A stretch of 64,000 nucleotides of DNA, taken from assembly GCA_026391735.1 (NCBI GenBank), contig JAPLDL010000013.1, positions 109,913-173,912 of the forward strand, given 5' to 3'. The stretch is from Bacteroidota bacterium. Its GTDB lineage: Bacteria > Bacteroidota > Bacteroidia > Bacteroidales > FEN-979. The first letter of the stretch is position 1. Every line of letters starts with the position of its first letter. The position numbers were made by a program, and so were the translations under genes. Positions 31,547 through 40,522 of the stretch are shown here, piece by piece. Below the pieces are notes generated by a model that was not told the origin of the DNA, searched no databases, and saw nothing but the letters and a program-made list of their open reading frames with translations.

Positions 31547-32977
31547 ATGCTTTTTAAACCTGAAAAATTAAAGATCAAGGATCAGCGGATGAAGCCCTTC
31601 ATGGATTCTGAGGAGATCTGGAGTTTCATTCACAATGCCAGACCCACTAAAGAAAGGGTGAGGGAAATAATTGCCAAATCTCTCGACAAGCAAAGGCTTA
31701 AACTTGAAGAAACAGCCATTCTGGTCCAGGCCGATGATCCTGAGCTGGTCGAAGAGATCAAACAGGGTGCTAAAATCCTCAAGGAAAAAGTTTACGGACA
31801 GAGGATTGTTTTATTTGCTCCCCTGTATATTGGCAATATGTGTATCAATACTTGTGCTTACTGCGGATTTAAATCCACAAATAAAGCCATCAGCCGGATC
31901 ACCCTGTCAAAAGAAGAACTTGTAGCCCAGGTCAAAGCATTGGAGGATGCAGGTCAAAAACGGCTGATCCTGGTTTACGGGGAACACCCGAAATACAATG
32001 CTGAATTTATTGCTGAGACTGTTGGAATCGTGTACTCGGTACGAAGCGGCCCGGGTGAGATCCGCAGGGTAAATATCAATGCAGCCCCAATGGATATTGA
32101 TGGGTTCAGAATCATCAAAGATTCAAAAATAGGCACTTACCAGATATTCCAGGAGACCTATCATGAAGAAACCTATGCCAAAGTCCATCTCGGAGGGATC
32201 AAAAGGAATTTCGAATGGCGGCTTACATCCCTTGACCGCGCTCAGGAAGCCGGGATTGATGATGTAGGCATTGGCGCCTTGTTTGGTTTGTATGACTGGA
32301 GATTTGAAGTTCTGGGTCTGGTAAGGCATACCAACCACTTTGAAGCAGTATATAACGTGGGACCGCATACTATTTCATTCCCAAGGATACAGTATGCATC
32401 ACAGCTCAACATTGATAAATCACACATTGTCAGCGATGCTGAATTTACAAGACTCGTTGCTATTCTAAGGCTGGCTGTTCCTTATACCGGTCTGATCCTT
32501 ACCGCCAGGGAACCATCGGCTGTGCGGGACGAGATTTTACAGTTCGGGGTTTCCCAGATCGACGGAGGCACAAATATTGAAATGGGAGGTTATGCTAAAA
32601 AAGAAAATGCAGAAGCCCAGAATATTGATCTGGAACAGTTCCAGATCAATGATAACCGCAGCCTGAACCAGATCATGGAAGAACTTATCCAGCATGAATA
32701 TATCCCGTCCTTCTGCACCTCATGTTACAGGAGGGGCCGCACAGGAGAACATTTTATGGAATTTTCTGTCCCCGGATTTATTAAAAGATTTTGCCAGCCT
32801 AATGCCTTACTCACCCTGGCCGAATACCTTGAAGATTATGCTCCCGAGGGAACCAGGGAAATGGGATACAGGCTCATTGAAAAGAAACTCGGTGAAATGG
32901 ACCAGGATGATTTTAAACAAAACCTGGTAGAAAAACTCGAGCAGGTGAAGGAAGGAAAACGTGACTTATATTTCTAA
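31547..32977 (+). CDS. hydG: [FeFe]-hydrogenase maturase HydG (radical SAM tyrosine lyase)
   Basis: HydG cleaves tyrosine to make the CO and cyanide ligands of the [FeFe]-hydrogenase H cluster. The 476 residues have the radical SAM triad CINTCAYC (Cys99, Cys103, Cys106) and the second cluster site CTSC...C with the diagnostic CTSCYRRGRTGEHFM near residue 387. These separate HydG from ThiH. No hydE, hydF or hydrogenase structural gene is in the window, so the rest of the system is elsewhere. It is followed by a TM1266-type regulator gene 10 bp later. Confidence 0.95.
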   Translation: MLFKPEKLKIKDQRMKPFMDSEEIWSFIHNARPTKERVREIIAKSLDKQRLKLEETAILVQADDPELVEEIKQGAKILKEKVYGQRIVLFAPLYIGNMCINTCAYCGFKSTNKAISRITLSKEELVAQVKALEDAGQKRLILVYGEHPKYNAEFIAETVGIVYSVRSGPGEIRRVNINAAPMDIDGFRIIKDSKIGTYQIFQETYHEETYAKVHLGGIKRNFEWRLTSLDRAQEAGIDDVGIGALFGLYDWRFEVLGLVRHTNHFEAVYNVGPHTISFPRIQYASQLNIDKSHIVSDAEFTRLVAILRLAVPYTGLILTAREPSAVRDEILQFGVSQIDGGTNIEMGGYAKKENAEAQNIDLEQFQINDNRSLNQIMEELIQHEYIPSFCTSCYRRGRTGEHFMEFSVPGFIKRFCQPNALLTLAEYLEDYAPEGTREMGYRLIEKKLGEMDQDDFKQNLVEKLEQVKEGKRDLYF

Positions 32978-32987
32978 GCCGATATAT

Positions 32988-33245
32988 ATGAAAGAGATCC
33001 GTATCATTGGACTGCTCATAACCGACCGCATCAAAGAAGCAGGACTTACACAGGGAGTGCTTTCCGAATATGCTCACCTGATAAAATCCAGGCTGGGCTT
33101 TCATGAAGTGAGCGAAGATGTATGCAGCAGAACCGGGGTAATCCTGCTTCAGCTTACAGGCAACCATGATGAGTTCGAGATCTTTGAAGGTAAACTCAAA
33201 GAAATCGGCGGCCTGGAAATTCAGCATATGGTATTTAAGACCTGA
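32988..33245 (+). CDS. TM1266-type iron-only hydrogenase system regulator, copy 1
   Basis: About 85 residues with the ACT-like/NikR C-terminal-like fold pattern of the TM1266 family, found next to [FeFe]-hydrogenase maturation genes. It starts MKEIRIIGLLITDRIKEAG and ends GGLEIQHMVFKT. ATG 32988 was chosen; GTG 32961 lies inside hydG. It lacks the CPGC motif of copy 2 but has a Cys at the VCSRTG position. It sits 10 bp after hydG and 19 bp before the histidine kinase gene, so the three are likely one transcript. Confidence 0.85.
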   Translation: MKEIRIIGLLITDRIKEAGLTQGVLSEYAHLIKSRLGFHEVSEDVCSRTGVILLQLTGNHDEFEIFEGKLKEIGGLEIQHMVFKT

Positions 33246-33264
33246 GGAACAGAGGGCCGGGGTT

Positions 33265-34911
33265 ATGGAGCAGCAATCGCGCAAAGAATTGGATAAGGAA
33301 TTCCAGGAATTTTACCTGTCTTCCTCAATTCCAAGCATGAAAGTGGGCCTCTCAGTAACCCTTCTTCTTTTTGTGGCTTATGCCATTATGAATCAATCAT
33401 TGTTCGGCAACCTGCCTGAACAGCGATACTTTTTAAGGTTCGGGCTTATTGTTCCGTCATTGCTGATTTCACTGGTGGTCCTTTTCCTAAAACCCCTGCG
33501 CAAACAACTCTCTCTTATTTTCATCATCATAAACCTGTTTTCATGTGCTGCGATTTTTTATGTTGGCGTGACTTCCGATATCACCAGCCGGGGGTATAAT
33601 TATTTTTATGCCTGGGTGATGCTTATCATGATAGGGATGCATACTTTCTACCGCATTCGGTTCTGGGATCTTATCATCCTTAATGCCTTACAGTTGCTGG
33701 CTTACATCCTTGCATCGTTTATCAACCGTAGTTATACCCTGCCCAACCTTTTTTTTAACCATCTTTTCTTTGTGGTATCGGTAACTTCTCTGGGCTTTTT
33801 CATCTCATATATTTTCCAGAACCTTAACTGGAAAAACTTTTTACATCAGAAAGCACTTACTGATAATTATCATAAACTGATCATAGAGATCAAGGACCGC
33901 AAGGAAGCAGAAGAAGAGCTTGTGAGGTCAGAAAGGCAATATCATGAAGCCCTTGACAGCTTTCCCGATTGGGTTGTTGTTGTTGACCGTGACCTGAAGA
34001 TCATCATGGTCAATTCCACACTAAAGCACACTGCCAGAGAAGCAGGCTTTGCGTCGGACCTCTCCAATCTAAATGTCAACGATTCCTTCCCGTTCATAAG
34101 TGACAAGGAAATTGAAGACATAAGGTCTGTATTTAATACAGGGAGAATATCGATTGGTGAGATGGATCTTGAATTCAATGGTCAGCGCGTGTTTCTTGAA
34201 ACCCGCAAGATTCCTATGGTTCGAAACAACCGGGTGGAACAGGTTATGGTCGTCACCAGGGACCGGTCAAAAGAGAAAGAAGTTGAAGCCCTGAAACTGA
34301 GGAATGCCGAAACGAAAGAGATTATGCTGAAAGAGATCCATCACAGGGTAAAGAATAATCTCGCAATTGTGATCAGCCTGTTAGGTATGCAGGGCAGGAA
34401 GAATCCGGATCCTGACTTCCAGAGGGTGATCAGGGATATTGAACTAAGGATCAGATCGATGGCTCTTATCCACGAACATCTTTACAGGAGTGAAAACCTT
34501 GACAAGATACCACTGTCAAACTATATCCTGTCGCTGGCCTCGATTATTTCGGGCACTTTCAGCGGGCATAATATCCGGCTGGTAACCCGGCTAGAAGATA
34601 TCCTGGCGAATATCGAAACCGCTTTGCCATTAGGACTGATCACCAATGAACTTCTTACGAATTCGTTTAAATATGCATTTCCCTTTAACGAGAAAGGCGT
34701 TATCACTTTGACTCTGGAAAAATACGACATCAAGGGTTTCAAACTTGTTATTTCCGATAACGGGGTCGGTTTTCCTCCGGGATTTGACCTTCAAAACCAG
34801 GACTCACTGGGCATGTTCATCATTAAACTCCTGGTTGAACAGCTTGACGGCAATATCAACATTACTTCTGAAGGAGGGGTTTCAGCATCTATCATTATTC
34901 CGAACATTTAA
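33265..34911 (+). CDS. Membrane PAS sensor kinase, HisKA_2 type
   Basis: 548 residues from ATG 33265. An N-terminal membrane domain with about six helices (20-195) is followed by a PAS domain (about 225-345), a HisKA_2 dimerisation domain with phospho-acceptor His in LKEIHHRVKNNL, and an HATPase domain (SDNGVGFPPG, SLGMFIIKLL). It has no receiver. The gene lies between two TM1266-type genes, directly behind hydG, which suggests a signal tied to hydrogen or redox state. The partner regulator is not in the window. Confidence 0.9.
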   Translation: MEQQSRKELDKEFQEFYLSSSIPSMKVGLSVTLLLFVAYAIMNQSLFGNLPEQRYFLRFGLIVPSLLISLVVLFLKPLRKQLSLIFIIINLFSCAAIFYVGVTSDITSRGYNYFYAWVMLIMIGMHTFYRIRFWDLIILNALQLLAYILASFINRSYTLPNLFFNHLFFVVSVTSLGFFISYIFQNLNWKNFLHQKALTDNYHKLIIEIKDRKEAEEELVRSERQYHEALDSFPDWVVVVDRDLKIIMVNSTLKHTAREAGFASDLSNLNVNDSFPFISDKEIEDIRSVFNTGRISIGEMDLEFNGQRVFLETRKIPMVRNNRVEQVMVVTRDRSKEKEVEALKLRNAETKEIMLKEIHHRVKNNLAIVISLLGMQGRKNPDPDFQRVIRDIELRIRSMALIHEHLYRSENLDKIPLSNYILSLASIISGTFSGHNIRLVTRLEDILANIETALPLGLITNELLTNSFKYAFPFNEKGVITLTLEKYDIKGFKLVISDNGVGFPPGFDLQNQDSLGMFIIKLLVEQLDGNINITSEGGVSASIIIPNI

Positions 34912-34926
34912 ATAAACCATTACAAT

Positions 34927-35187
34927 ATGAAAGAAACCTGGGTTCTTGGTATCAATATCACCGACAGGGTCAGCAAGGTAGCCCTGGTTCAGAATGTGCT
35001 CGCCAAATTCGGATGTTCCGTAAGAACCAGGCTTGGTTTGCATAATCCTGATCCCGGTGCATGCCCCGGTTGCGGTTTAATTTTGCTCGAATTGTACGGT
35101 GACATCCAGGAGTTTATAAAACTTGAAAACGAACTCCTGAAAATTGAAGGTATCGAAGTAAAGAAAATGGTCTTTAAACAAGGGTGA
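34927..35187 (+). CDS. TM1266-type hydrogenase system regulator, copy 2, with CPGC motif
   Basis: 86 residues, clearly paralogous to copy 1 (MKETWVLGINITDRVSKVA...KKMVFKQG). A distinctive insertion PGACPGCGLILLEL provides a CxxC that copy 1 lacks, so this copy may bind a metal or sense redox state. It starts 15 bp after the kinase gene and overlaps the convergent carbamate kinase gene by 14 bp at the 3' end. Family function in hydrogenase maturation is inferred in the literature from gene context. Confidence 0.85.
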   Translation: MKETWVLGINITDRVSKVALVQNVLAKFGCSVRTRLGLHNPDPGACPGCGLILLELYGDIQEFIKLENELLKIEGIEVKKMVFKQG

Positions 35188-36118
35188 TCCTGGTCCCACC
35201 ATTATCGATGCCAAGCATTGTTGTCTTGGTGATGATGGTATCTTTACCCGAATTCTCCACAAAATGAATTGCAGCTTTGATCTTGGGACCCATGCTTCCT
35301 TCGGGGAACTGCCCTTCCTCCAGATATTGTTTTGCTTCGAAAATAGTCAAACGATCGAGAGACTTTTCCTGGGGTGTATTAAAATTGATGCATACTTTCG
35401 GAACATCTGTAAGGATGAAAAATTTATCGGCATTGATCTGTGAGGCCAGCAGCGCCGAGGCAAGGTCTTTATCAATTACTGCATCTATTCCTTCCAGTTT
35501 GTTAGGCTCGACATAATATACAGGGATCCCTCCCCCTCCTACTGCGATCACAATATTATCCTGGCGGGCTATTTTCTCAATGGTTTTTTTATTCAGAATC
35601 ACCAGTGGTTTAGGGGAGGCGACTACCTTTCTCCATCCTCTGCCACGAGGATCTTCCCGGAACACAGAATTTGATTCTGACATGATTTTCTCTGCTTCTT
35701 CCTTTGTATAGTATGGTCCTACAGGTTTTGTCGGATTTTTAAACGCCGGGTCATCCTTATTTACTAAAACCTGAGTAGTGATAGTGATAATGTCCCTTTC
35801 CATTTCATATTTCTCAAGGACATTTTTGAGTTGCTGTTCTATGATATAGCCGATGAAGCCCTGTGAGTAGGCGACGCAAATATCCAATGGCATTTCGGGG
35901 ATACCAAACATTTTAAACCCGGCAGAGTTGGCCAGCATGATGTTCCCTACCTGGGGTCCGTTGCCATGGGTAAGTACCAAGTTATAATCCCGTTTCATTA
36001 GTTTAACAAGACTTTCGGAAGTTGCATAGGCATTTGCTTCCTGCTCTCCAATGGTCCCTTTTTGGTCGGAACGGAGAAGCGCATTGCCCCCAAGAGCAAC
36101 AACAGCAAGCTTTTTCAT
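35174..36118 (-). CDS. arcC: Carbamate kinase
   Basis: Makes ATP from carbamoyl phosphate and ADP, usually in anaerobic arginine or purine fermentation. From ATG 36116-36118 it has 314 residues of the amino acid kinase fold. Motifs: VVALGGNALL, THGNGPQVG, the SQGFIGY loop, VGGGGIPV and DKDLASALLA, ending MLGIDNGGTRITLV. A longer frame from 36157 would add 13 residues and run over the promoter, so it is not favoured. No arcA or arcB is adjacent. Confidence 0.95.
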   Translation of the reverse strand: MKKLAVVALGGNALLRSDQKGTIGEQEANAYATSESLVKLMKRDYNLVLTHGNGPQVGNIMLANSAGFKMFGIPEMPLDICVAYSQGFIGYIIEQQLKNVLEKYEMERDIITITTQVLVNKDDPAFKNPTKPVGPYYTKEEAEKIMSESNSVFREDPRGRGWRKVVASPKPLVILNKKTIEKIARQDNIVIAVGGGGIPVYYVEPNKLEGIDAVIDKDLASALLASQINADKFFILTDVPKVCINFNTPQEKSLDRLTIFEAKQYLEEGQFPEGSMGPKIKAAIHFVENSGKDTIITKTTMLGIDNGGTRITLV

Positions 36119-36136
36119 AATTCGGCGTTTATACTG

Positions 36137-36144
36137 CAAAAATA
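36137..36144 (-). promoter_or_regulatory. -7 element for carbamate kinase
   Basis: Minus-strand TATTTTTG matches TAnnTTTG, 18 bp before the ATG at 36118. This supports the shorter start. The -33 element is unclear. Confidence 0.45.
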
Positions 36145-36199
36145 GAACTTTTTTCAATCTTTCTTACCTTCGCGCCGGAATGGACAACCTGCACGAATC

Positions 36200-37078
36200 A
36201 TGAAAAACCAGCGAAAGGCATACCTTTATGCCTTCTCGGCTATTGCCTGCTGGTCGACCATCGGCACAGCCTTCAAGCTCAGCCTGAGGTACCTGGACCC
36301 CCTGGGATTGCTTCTTTTTTCCTCTATGATGGCTGTGGTTGCGTTGTTCTTTATTTTGCTTGTCAGGGGAAAGCTGCCTTTGCTCCGGAAAACCTCATCC
36401 GCCGATTTCCTTAATTCGGCCCTGATGGGTATGCTGAACCCTTATCTTTACTATGTTGTGCTACTTAAAGCCTATGATCTGCTCCCGGCTCAGGAAGCGG
36501 GCACCCTCAATTATATTTGGCCCCTGGTGCTTGTTTTGCTTTCAATCCCGCTGCTGGGACAGAAAATAAGTATCTGGAGCATACTTGCCATCATGGTAAG
36601 TTTTACCGGGATCCTGCTGATTTCAACACATGGCCATCTGCTTTCCTTCAAATTTTCCAGCACGGCCGGAGTCCTCCTCGCCCTTGGAAGCGCCGTGTTC
36701 TGGGCTTTGTACTGGATCATCAACCTAAGAGATAAGAGAGAGGCTTTGGTTAAGATCTTCCTGAATTTCAGTTTTGGGTTGTTTTATATTTTTCTTACAA
36801 TAGTATTTACAAGGCATTTCTGGATCCCGGGTTGGTATGGCATTGCCGGAGCAGCATATATAGGCCTTTTCGAGATGGGCATAACCTTCGTGCTTTGGCT
36901 TAACGCTCTTAATTATTCTTCAACCACAGCAAAGGTGGGCAATCTAATTTACCTCTCCCCTTTCATATCGCTGATCATAATCCACTTTGTCCTTGGCGAA
37001 ACGATTTTGGTTTCCACGTTGGCTGGTCTGGGACTTATCGTTACCGGGATACTCCTGCAGCAATATGTAAAGTCGTGA
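36200..37078 (+). CDS. EamA/DMT-family transporter
   Basis: 292 residues with ten predicted helices in two EamA repeats. It is more distant from the transporter at 30559 than a recent duplicate would be. Substrate unknown. The stop codon TGA is part of the first unit (GTCGTGA) of the heptad repeat that follows. Confidence 0.85.
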   Translation: MKNQRKAYLYAFSAIACWSTIGTAFKLSLRYLDPLGLLLFSSMMAVVALFFILLVRGKLPLLRKTSSADFLNSALMGMLNPYLYYVVLLKAYDLLPAQEAGTLNYIWPLVLVLLSIPLLGQKISIWSILAIMVSFTGILLISTHGHLLSFKFSSTAGVLLALGSAVFWALYWIINLRDKREALVKIFLNFSFGLFYIFLTIVFTRHFWIPGWYGIAGAAYIGLFEMGITFVLWLNALNYSSTTAKVGNLIYLSPFISLIIIHFVLGETILVSTLAGLGLIVTGILLQQYVKS

Positions 37079-37127
37079 GCCGTTATTCGTGAACCGGATC
37101 ACGTATAACGAGTCACGATTCACGATT
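37072..37127. repeat. Heptad word repeat (TCACGAT family), inverted
   Basis: Eight 7-nt units: GTCGTGA, GCCGTTA, TTCGTGA, ACCGGAT, CACGTAT, AACGAGT, CACGATT, CACGATT. The first three contain CGTGA-like words and the last five the reverse complement. The stop of the EamA gene is inside the first unit and the -7 box of mtaB follows the last. Confidence 0.75.
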
Positions 37128-37130
37128 TAG

Positions 37131-37138
37131 TATCTTTG
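37131..37138 (+). promoter_or_regulatory. -7 element for mtaB, nearly leaderless
   Basis: TATCTTTG matches TAnnTTTG and lies only 4 bp before the mtaB ATG at 37143. Transcription would start at or next to the start codon. Confidence 0.5.
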
Positions 37139-37142
37139 CCTC

Positions 37143-38432
37143 ATGACTCCAACGACCATTGCTTTCCATCACTTCGGCTGCAAGGTAAACTATGCCGAAG
37201 CCTCTTCCATTTCGCGCCAGTTCAGGGAAAAAGGGTTTGAGTTGAAGGATCATCATGAAGTTGCTGATATTTATGTGATCAGCACCTGTGTTGTTACATC
37301 TGTTGCAGAAAAGAAATGCAGAGCTGCGATCCACCAGGCGCATAAACTGAACCCGGCTGCAAAAATTGCAGTGATCGGATGCTTTTCCGAACTAAAACCT
37401 GATGACCTCCTGCATATGGATGGTGTTGACCTTGTTCTTGGAAACAGTTCAAAGTATGATCTTCTCGATGAACTTGAGAAGCTGAAAACACCCGATTACC
37501 ACGGAGGACTTATTCCCGGTATCAAGGAGGACAGCGGTTTTATCCCTTCTTTTTCAATGGGTGACCGCACCCGGTCCTTTGTCAAGATACAGGACGGATG
37601 CGATTATTATTGTTCCTATTGTACTATACCACTGGCCAGGGGTCATAGCCGCAGCGATACGATCGAACATGTGATCAGCAGCACAAGGGAGATCATTACC
37701 AACGGTATACACGAGATAATACTCACCGGAGTGAACATAGGCGATTTTGGCAGGCATAATGGAGAAGATCTTCTCAGGCTCATGCAGGAGCTTGAGCAAC
37801 TTGATGGCCTTGACCGGATCAGGATATCCTCTATTGAACCGGATCTGCTGTCGGATGAGATCATCGACTTTGCAGCAGGGTCAGTCAAATTCATGCCGCA
37901 TTTTCATATTCCCCTTCAAGCGGGTTCGGATAAGGTCCTCAAAGCGATGAAGCGAAAATATAATCTTGAATTATACACTGGTCGCGTTATGAGGATCAGG
38001 GCAAAACTCCCCCTGGCATGTATTGCATCTGATGTAATTGTGGGGTTCCCCGGGGAGACCGATGAGGATTTCAGAGACACTTGTACTTACCTGGAACATC
38101 TGCCGGTTTCGTATATGCATGTTTTTACTTACTCCATGCGCGAAAACACCCTGGCTGCTCATATGGCCGGGGTAGTACCTGATAAAATTAAAAAAGAAAG
38201 GAGCAGACAACTCCATCATCTTTCGAATATAAAGAAGCAGGCCTTTTACAGGCAAAACCTGGGCAGTGAAGTCAGGGTATTATTCGAATCCGATAATTCC
38301 CGGGGCTGGATGCACGGCTTTTCTGAAAATTATATTAAAGTTAAAACGAAATATGATTCTTCTCTTTCAAACCAAATCAGGAAGGTGTTACTGAATAAGG
38401 TGGATGAGGAAGGAGTTTATATATCTGAATAA
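37143..38432 (+). CDS. mtaB: tRNA t6A37 methylthiotransferase MtaB
   Basis: Adds a methylthio group to N6-threonylcarbamoyladenosine at tRNA position 37. The 429-residue radical SAM methylthiotransferase has the N-terminal cluster site (FHHFGCKVN, ISTCVVT, VIGCFSE), the radical SAM motif CDYYCSYC, GxIxxGRxL-like downstream elements and a C-terminal TRAM region. The NxxGCKVN start and absence of MiaB/RimO-specific motifs favour MtaB. The gene has its own promoter. Confidence 0.93.
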   Translation: MTPTTIAFHHFGCKVNYAEASSISRQFREKGFELKDHHEVADIYVISTCVVTSVAEKKCRAAIHQAHKLNPAAKIAVIGCFSELKPDDLLHMDGVDLVLGNSSKYDLLDELEKLKTPDYHGGLIPGIKEDSGFIPSFSMGDRTRSFVKIQDGCDYYCSYCTIPLARGHSRSDTIEHVISSTREIITNGIHEIILTGVNIGDFGRHNGEDLLRLMQELEQLDGLDRIRISSIEPDLLSDEIIDFAAGSVKFMPHFHIPLQAGSDKVLKAMKRKYNLELYTGRVMRIRAKLPLACIASDVIVGFPGETDEDFRDTCTYLEHLPVSYMHVFTYSMRENTLAAHMAGVVPDKIKKERSRQLHHLSNIKKQAFYRQNLGSEVRVLFESDNSRGWMHGFSENYIKVKTKYDSSLSNQIRKVLLNKVDEEGVYISE

Positions 38433-38444
38433 TTCTTAATTTCG

Positions 38445-38475
38445 CCTCATCACTGCTTCTTTACTTCACTATTTA
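38445..38475. repeat. Degenerate 8-nt word repeat (YTTCGYTA family)
   Basis: About four weak 8-nt units (for example CTTCTTTA, CTTCACTA) precede the inositol-phosphatase-like gene. They resemble the clearer array at 31450-31505. The assignment is tentative. Confidence 0.35.
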
Positions 38476-38477
38476 AA

Positions 38478-39275
38478 ATGGACCTCCAGAATATCACAAG
38501 GCAAACCTGCCAGATCGCAGTCATGGCAGGCCAATTCCTGAGAAACGAGATACGGAAAATCAAATCTTCTGATGTTGAGCTGAAAAGCTTTAACAATTTT
38601 GTTACTTATGTCGATCGCGAATCGGAAACCATGATCATGGACCGTTTGAGCAAGGTACTTCCGGATTCTGGATTTATTGCTGAAGAGAGCCCGTCATTGG
38701 GCAGAGGAGAACTTACGTGGATCATTGACCCCCTGGATGGGACTACAAATTACATTCATGGTGTTCCTCTATATTGTGTCAGTATCGGGTTAATGCAGGA
38801 TAACCGTGTGGTCGCAGGAGTGGTTTACGAGGTCAACCTCGATGAATGTTTCTATACCTGGGAAAATGCACCTGCATATAAAAACAATGAAGAGATCAGG
38901 GTTTCAGCAACCCCCAACATTGCCGGTTCCCTTTTCGCAACAGGATTTCCTTATCACGATTATGGAAAGATGGAAGATTATCTCGATATTTTCAGGCATC
39001 TTATGCAACACAGCCGTGGTATCAGAAGACTCGGTTCAGCCGCTGCCGATCTGGCTTATGTTGCGGCAGGGAGATATGATGGGTTTTATGAGTACGGGCT
39101 AAGCCCCTGGGATGTTGCTGCCGGGGAATTGCTGGTCCGCAATGCAGGTGGAAGAGTTTCTGACTTTTCAGGCGGGGAAAATTATATCTTTGGAAAAGAA
39201 ATTATTGCTACAAATAGCTCAATCCACGACGAATTTAAAAACCTGTTCACACTATGGAAGAACGTATCAGACTAA
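38478..39275 (+). CDS. Inositol monophosphatase family protein (SuhB-like)
   Basis: 265 residues of the Li+-sensitive phosphatase fold. It has the first metal site EE in [12 protein letters not shown], the core [15 protein letters not shown], and the C-terminal [17 protein letters not shown] with the last Asp ligand. It dephosphorylates inositol-1-phosphate or related sugar phosphates; in other bacteria SuhB also binds ribosomal RNA machinery. The 3' end overlaps the macrodomain gene by 22 bp. Confidence 0.93.
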   Translation: MDLQNITRQTCQIAVMAGQFLRNEIRKIKSSDVELKSFNNFVTYVDRESETMIMDRLSKVLPDSGFIAEESPSLGRGELTWIIDPLDGTTNYIHGVPLYCVSIGLMQDNRVVAGVVYEVNLDECFYTWENAPAYKNNEEIRVSATPNIAGSLFATGFPYHDYGKMEDYLDIFRHLMQHSRGIRRLGSAAADLAYVAAGRYDGFYEYGLSPWDVAAGELLVRNAGGRVSDFSGGENYIFGKEIIATNSSIHDEFKNLFTLWKNVSD

Positions 39276-39763
39276 TTCAGGGTGACATTACTGCATTGCA
39301 GGTCGATGCAGTTATTAATGCTGCAAATTCATCACTCTTGGGAGGAGGTGGCGTTGACGGCGCTATTCACCGGGCGGCAGGCCCGGGTCTTGTTGAAATC
39401 TGCAGACTGCTTGGTGGCTGCGAAGTCGGGGAAGCAAAAGTTACGCCTGGACTTCACATGCCTGCAAAGTATATCATACATACTGTTGGCCCTGTTTGGA
39501 AGGGAGGCCAGAACGGGGAATCCGAAAAACTCGCAAGCTGTTACAGGTCATGCCTTGAACAGGCAAAACTGCATGATTGCACAGCGATCGCCTTTCCCAA
39601 TATTAGTACCGGTATATACCATTTTCCAAAAGAGCTCGCAGCCGGAATAGCTATCCGCGAAACCAGGGCATTCCTCAAAACAAACAAGATTCCGGCGACC
39701 GTTACTTTCGTTTGTTATGATCAGGAAAATTATGATCTGTATAAGGCTTTACTGAATTCATAA
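39254..39763 (+). CDS. Macrodomain O-acetyl-ADP-ribose deacetylase
   Basis: 169 residues forming a single macrodomain of the YmdB/MacroD type. It has the ADP-ribose site [23 protein letters not shown] (39 residues into the protein region) and the second loop [12 protein letters not shown]. These enzymes remove acetyl or ADP-ribosyl groups. The ATG lies within the end of the preceding phosphatase gene, so the two are translationally linked. The substrate in this organism is unknown. Confidence 0.93.
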   Translation: MEERIRLIQGDITALQVDAVINAANSSLLGGGGVDGAIHRAAGPGLVEICRLLGGCEVGEAKVTPGLHMPAKYIIHTVGPVWKGGQNGESEKLASCYRSCLEQAKLHDCTAIAFPNISTGIYHFPKELAAGIAIRETRAFLKTNKIPATVTFVCYDQENYDLYKALLNS

Positions 39764-39815
39764 GATTCAGGTTTCAGGAATTTAACTGATTGCACATCTG
39801 ATACTGATACTCTTT

Positions 39816-40448
39816 ATGCAAGAAAGTACAGCGGGATATTTTCGGTTATTTTTTATTTTTCTTTTTTTAATGGCCCTGATATTATCAGGTTCCATTAAAG
39901 CACAATCCTGGAATTTCATCAAAGAAAAGGATGGTATCAAAATATATACCCGTATTGAAGCCGGTGAGTCCCTGAAATCATACAAAGGTGTAACCCTGAT
40001 CAATTCACCGTCAGAAAAAGTTTTTGCACTGATCGAAGATGTGAATAACACCGATTGGTGGGACAAGAACTTCAGCCAGATCAAAGTGTTGCTTTATGAG
40101 AAGTTCATACGGGCACAATACTATCTTGTATACGATTTACCCTGGCCGGTAACTGACCGTGACCTGTGCGTGGATGTTAAAGTTAAATTCGATTCAGTAA
40201 CAAGTATTGGTAAAATAACGGCAACTCCGCTATGCGGTATGATACCTGAACGCGAAGACATGATCCGCATCAAGGAGTACCGGCAAACCTGGACTGTCGA
40301 ACCTGCCGGCAAAGATATGACACATGTTGTACTGGAGGGTTATATTGACCCGGCTGGCAGTATCCCTGACTGGCTCACTAATATGTTGATTGTCGATTCA
40401 CCTGTTCAGGTTATCGAAAGTATTAAACAGAGATTGGAGAGAAAGTAG
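39816..40448 (+). CDS. Exported START-domain lipid-binding protein
   Basis: 210 residues: a signal or anchor segment (about 9-30) followed by a START-like domain (about 32-205) with the common start WNFIKEKDGIKIYTR and DLPWPVTDRDLC. START domains form a hydrophobic pocket for lipids. Bacterial members are periplasmic or unlocalised and of unknown ligand. The gene is single, ending about 75 bp before the outer-membrane protein gene. Confidence 0.82.
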   Translation: MQESTAGYFRLFFIFLFLMALILSGSIKAQSWNFIKEKDGIKIYTRIEAGESLKSYKGVTLINSPSEKVFALIEDVNNTDWWDKNFSQIKVLLYEKFIRAQYYLVYDLPWPVTDRDLCVDVKVKFDSVTSIGKITATPLCGMIPEREDMIRIKEYRQTWTVEPAGKDMTHVVLEGYIDPAGSIPDWLTNMLIVDSPVQVIESIKQRLERK

Positions 40449-40485
40449 AACTGTTTGCTTTTATCGATAAGTGTCATGTTTTTAA

Positions 40486-40493
40486 TAAATTTG
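40486..40493 (+). promoter_or_regulatory. -7 element for the outer-membrane protein gene
   Basis: TAAATTTG matches TAnnTTTG, 30 bp before the start at 40523. The nearest TTTG upstream is 28 bp away, longer than usual. Confidence 0.4.
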
Positions 40494-40522
40494 CCCTGCA
40501 CTAAACCAGGAATAACCTTCAG

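Noticed and set aside
31547..35187. A complete hydrogenase locus
   Set aside because: Only the maturase HydG and regulators are here; no hydrogenase subunit, hydE or hydF was seen.
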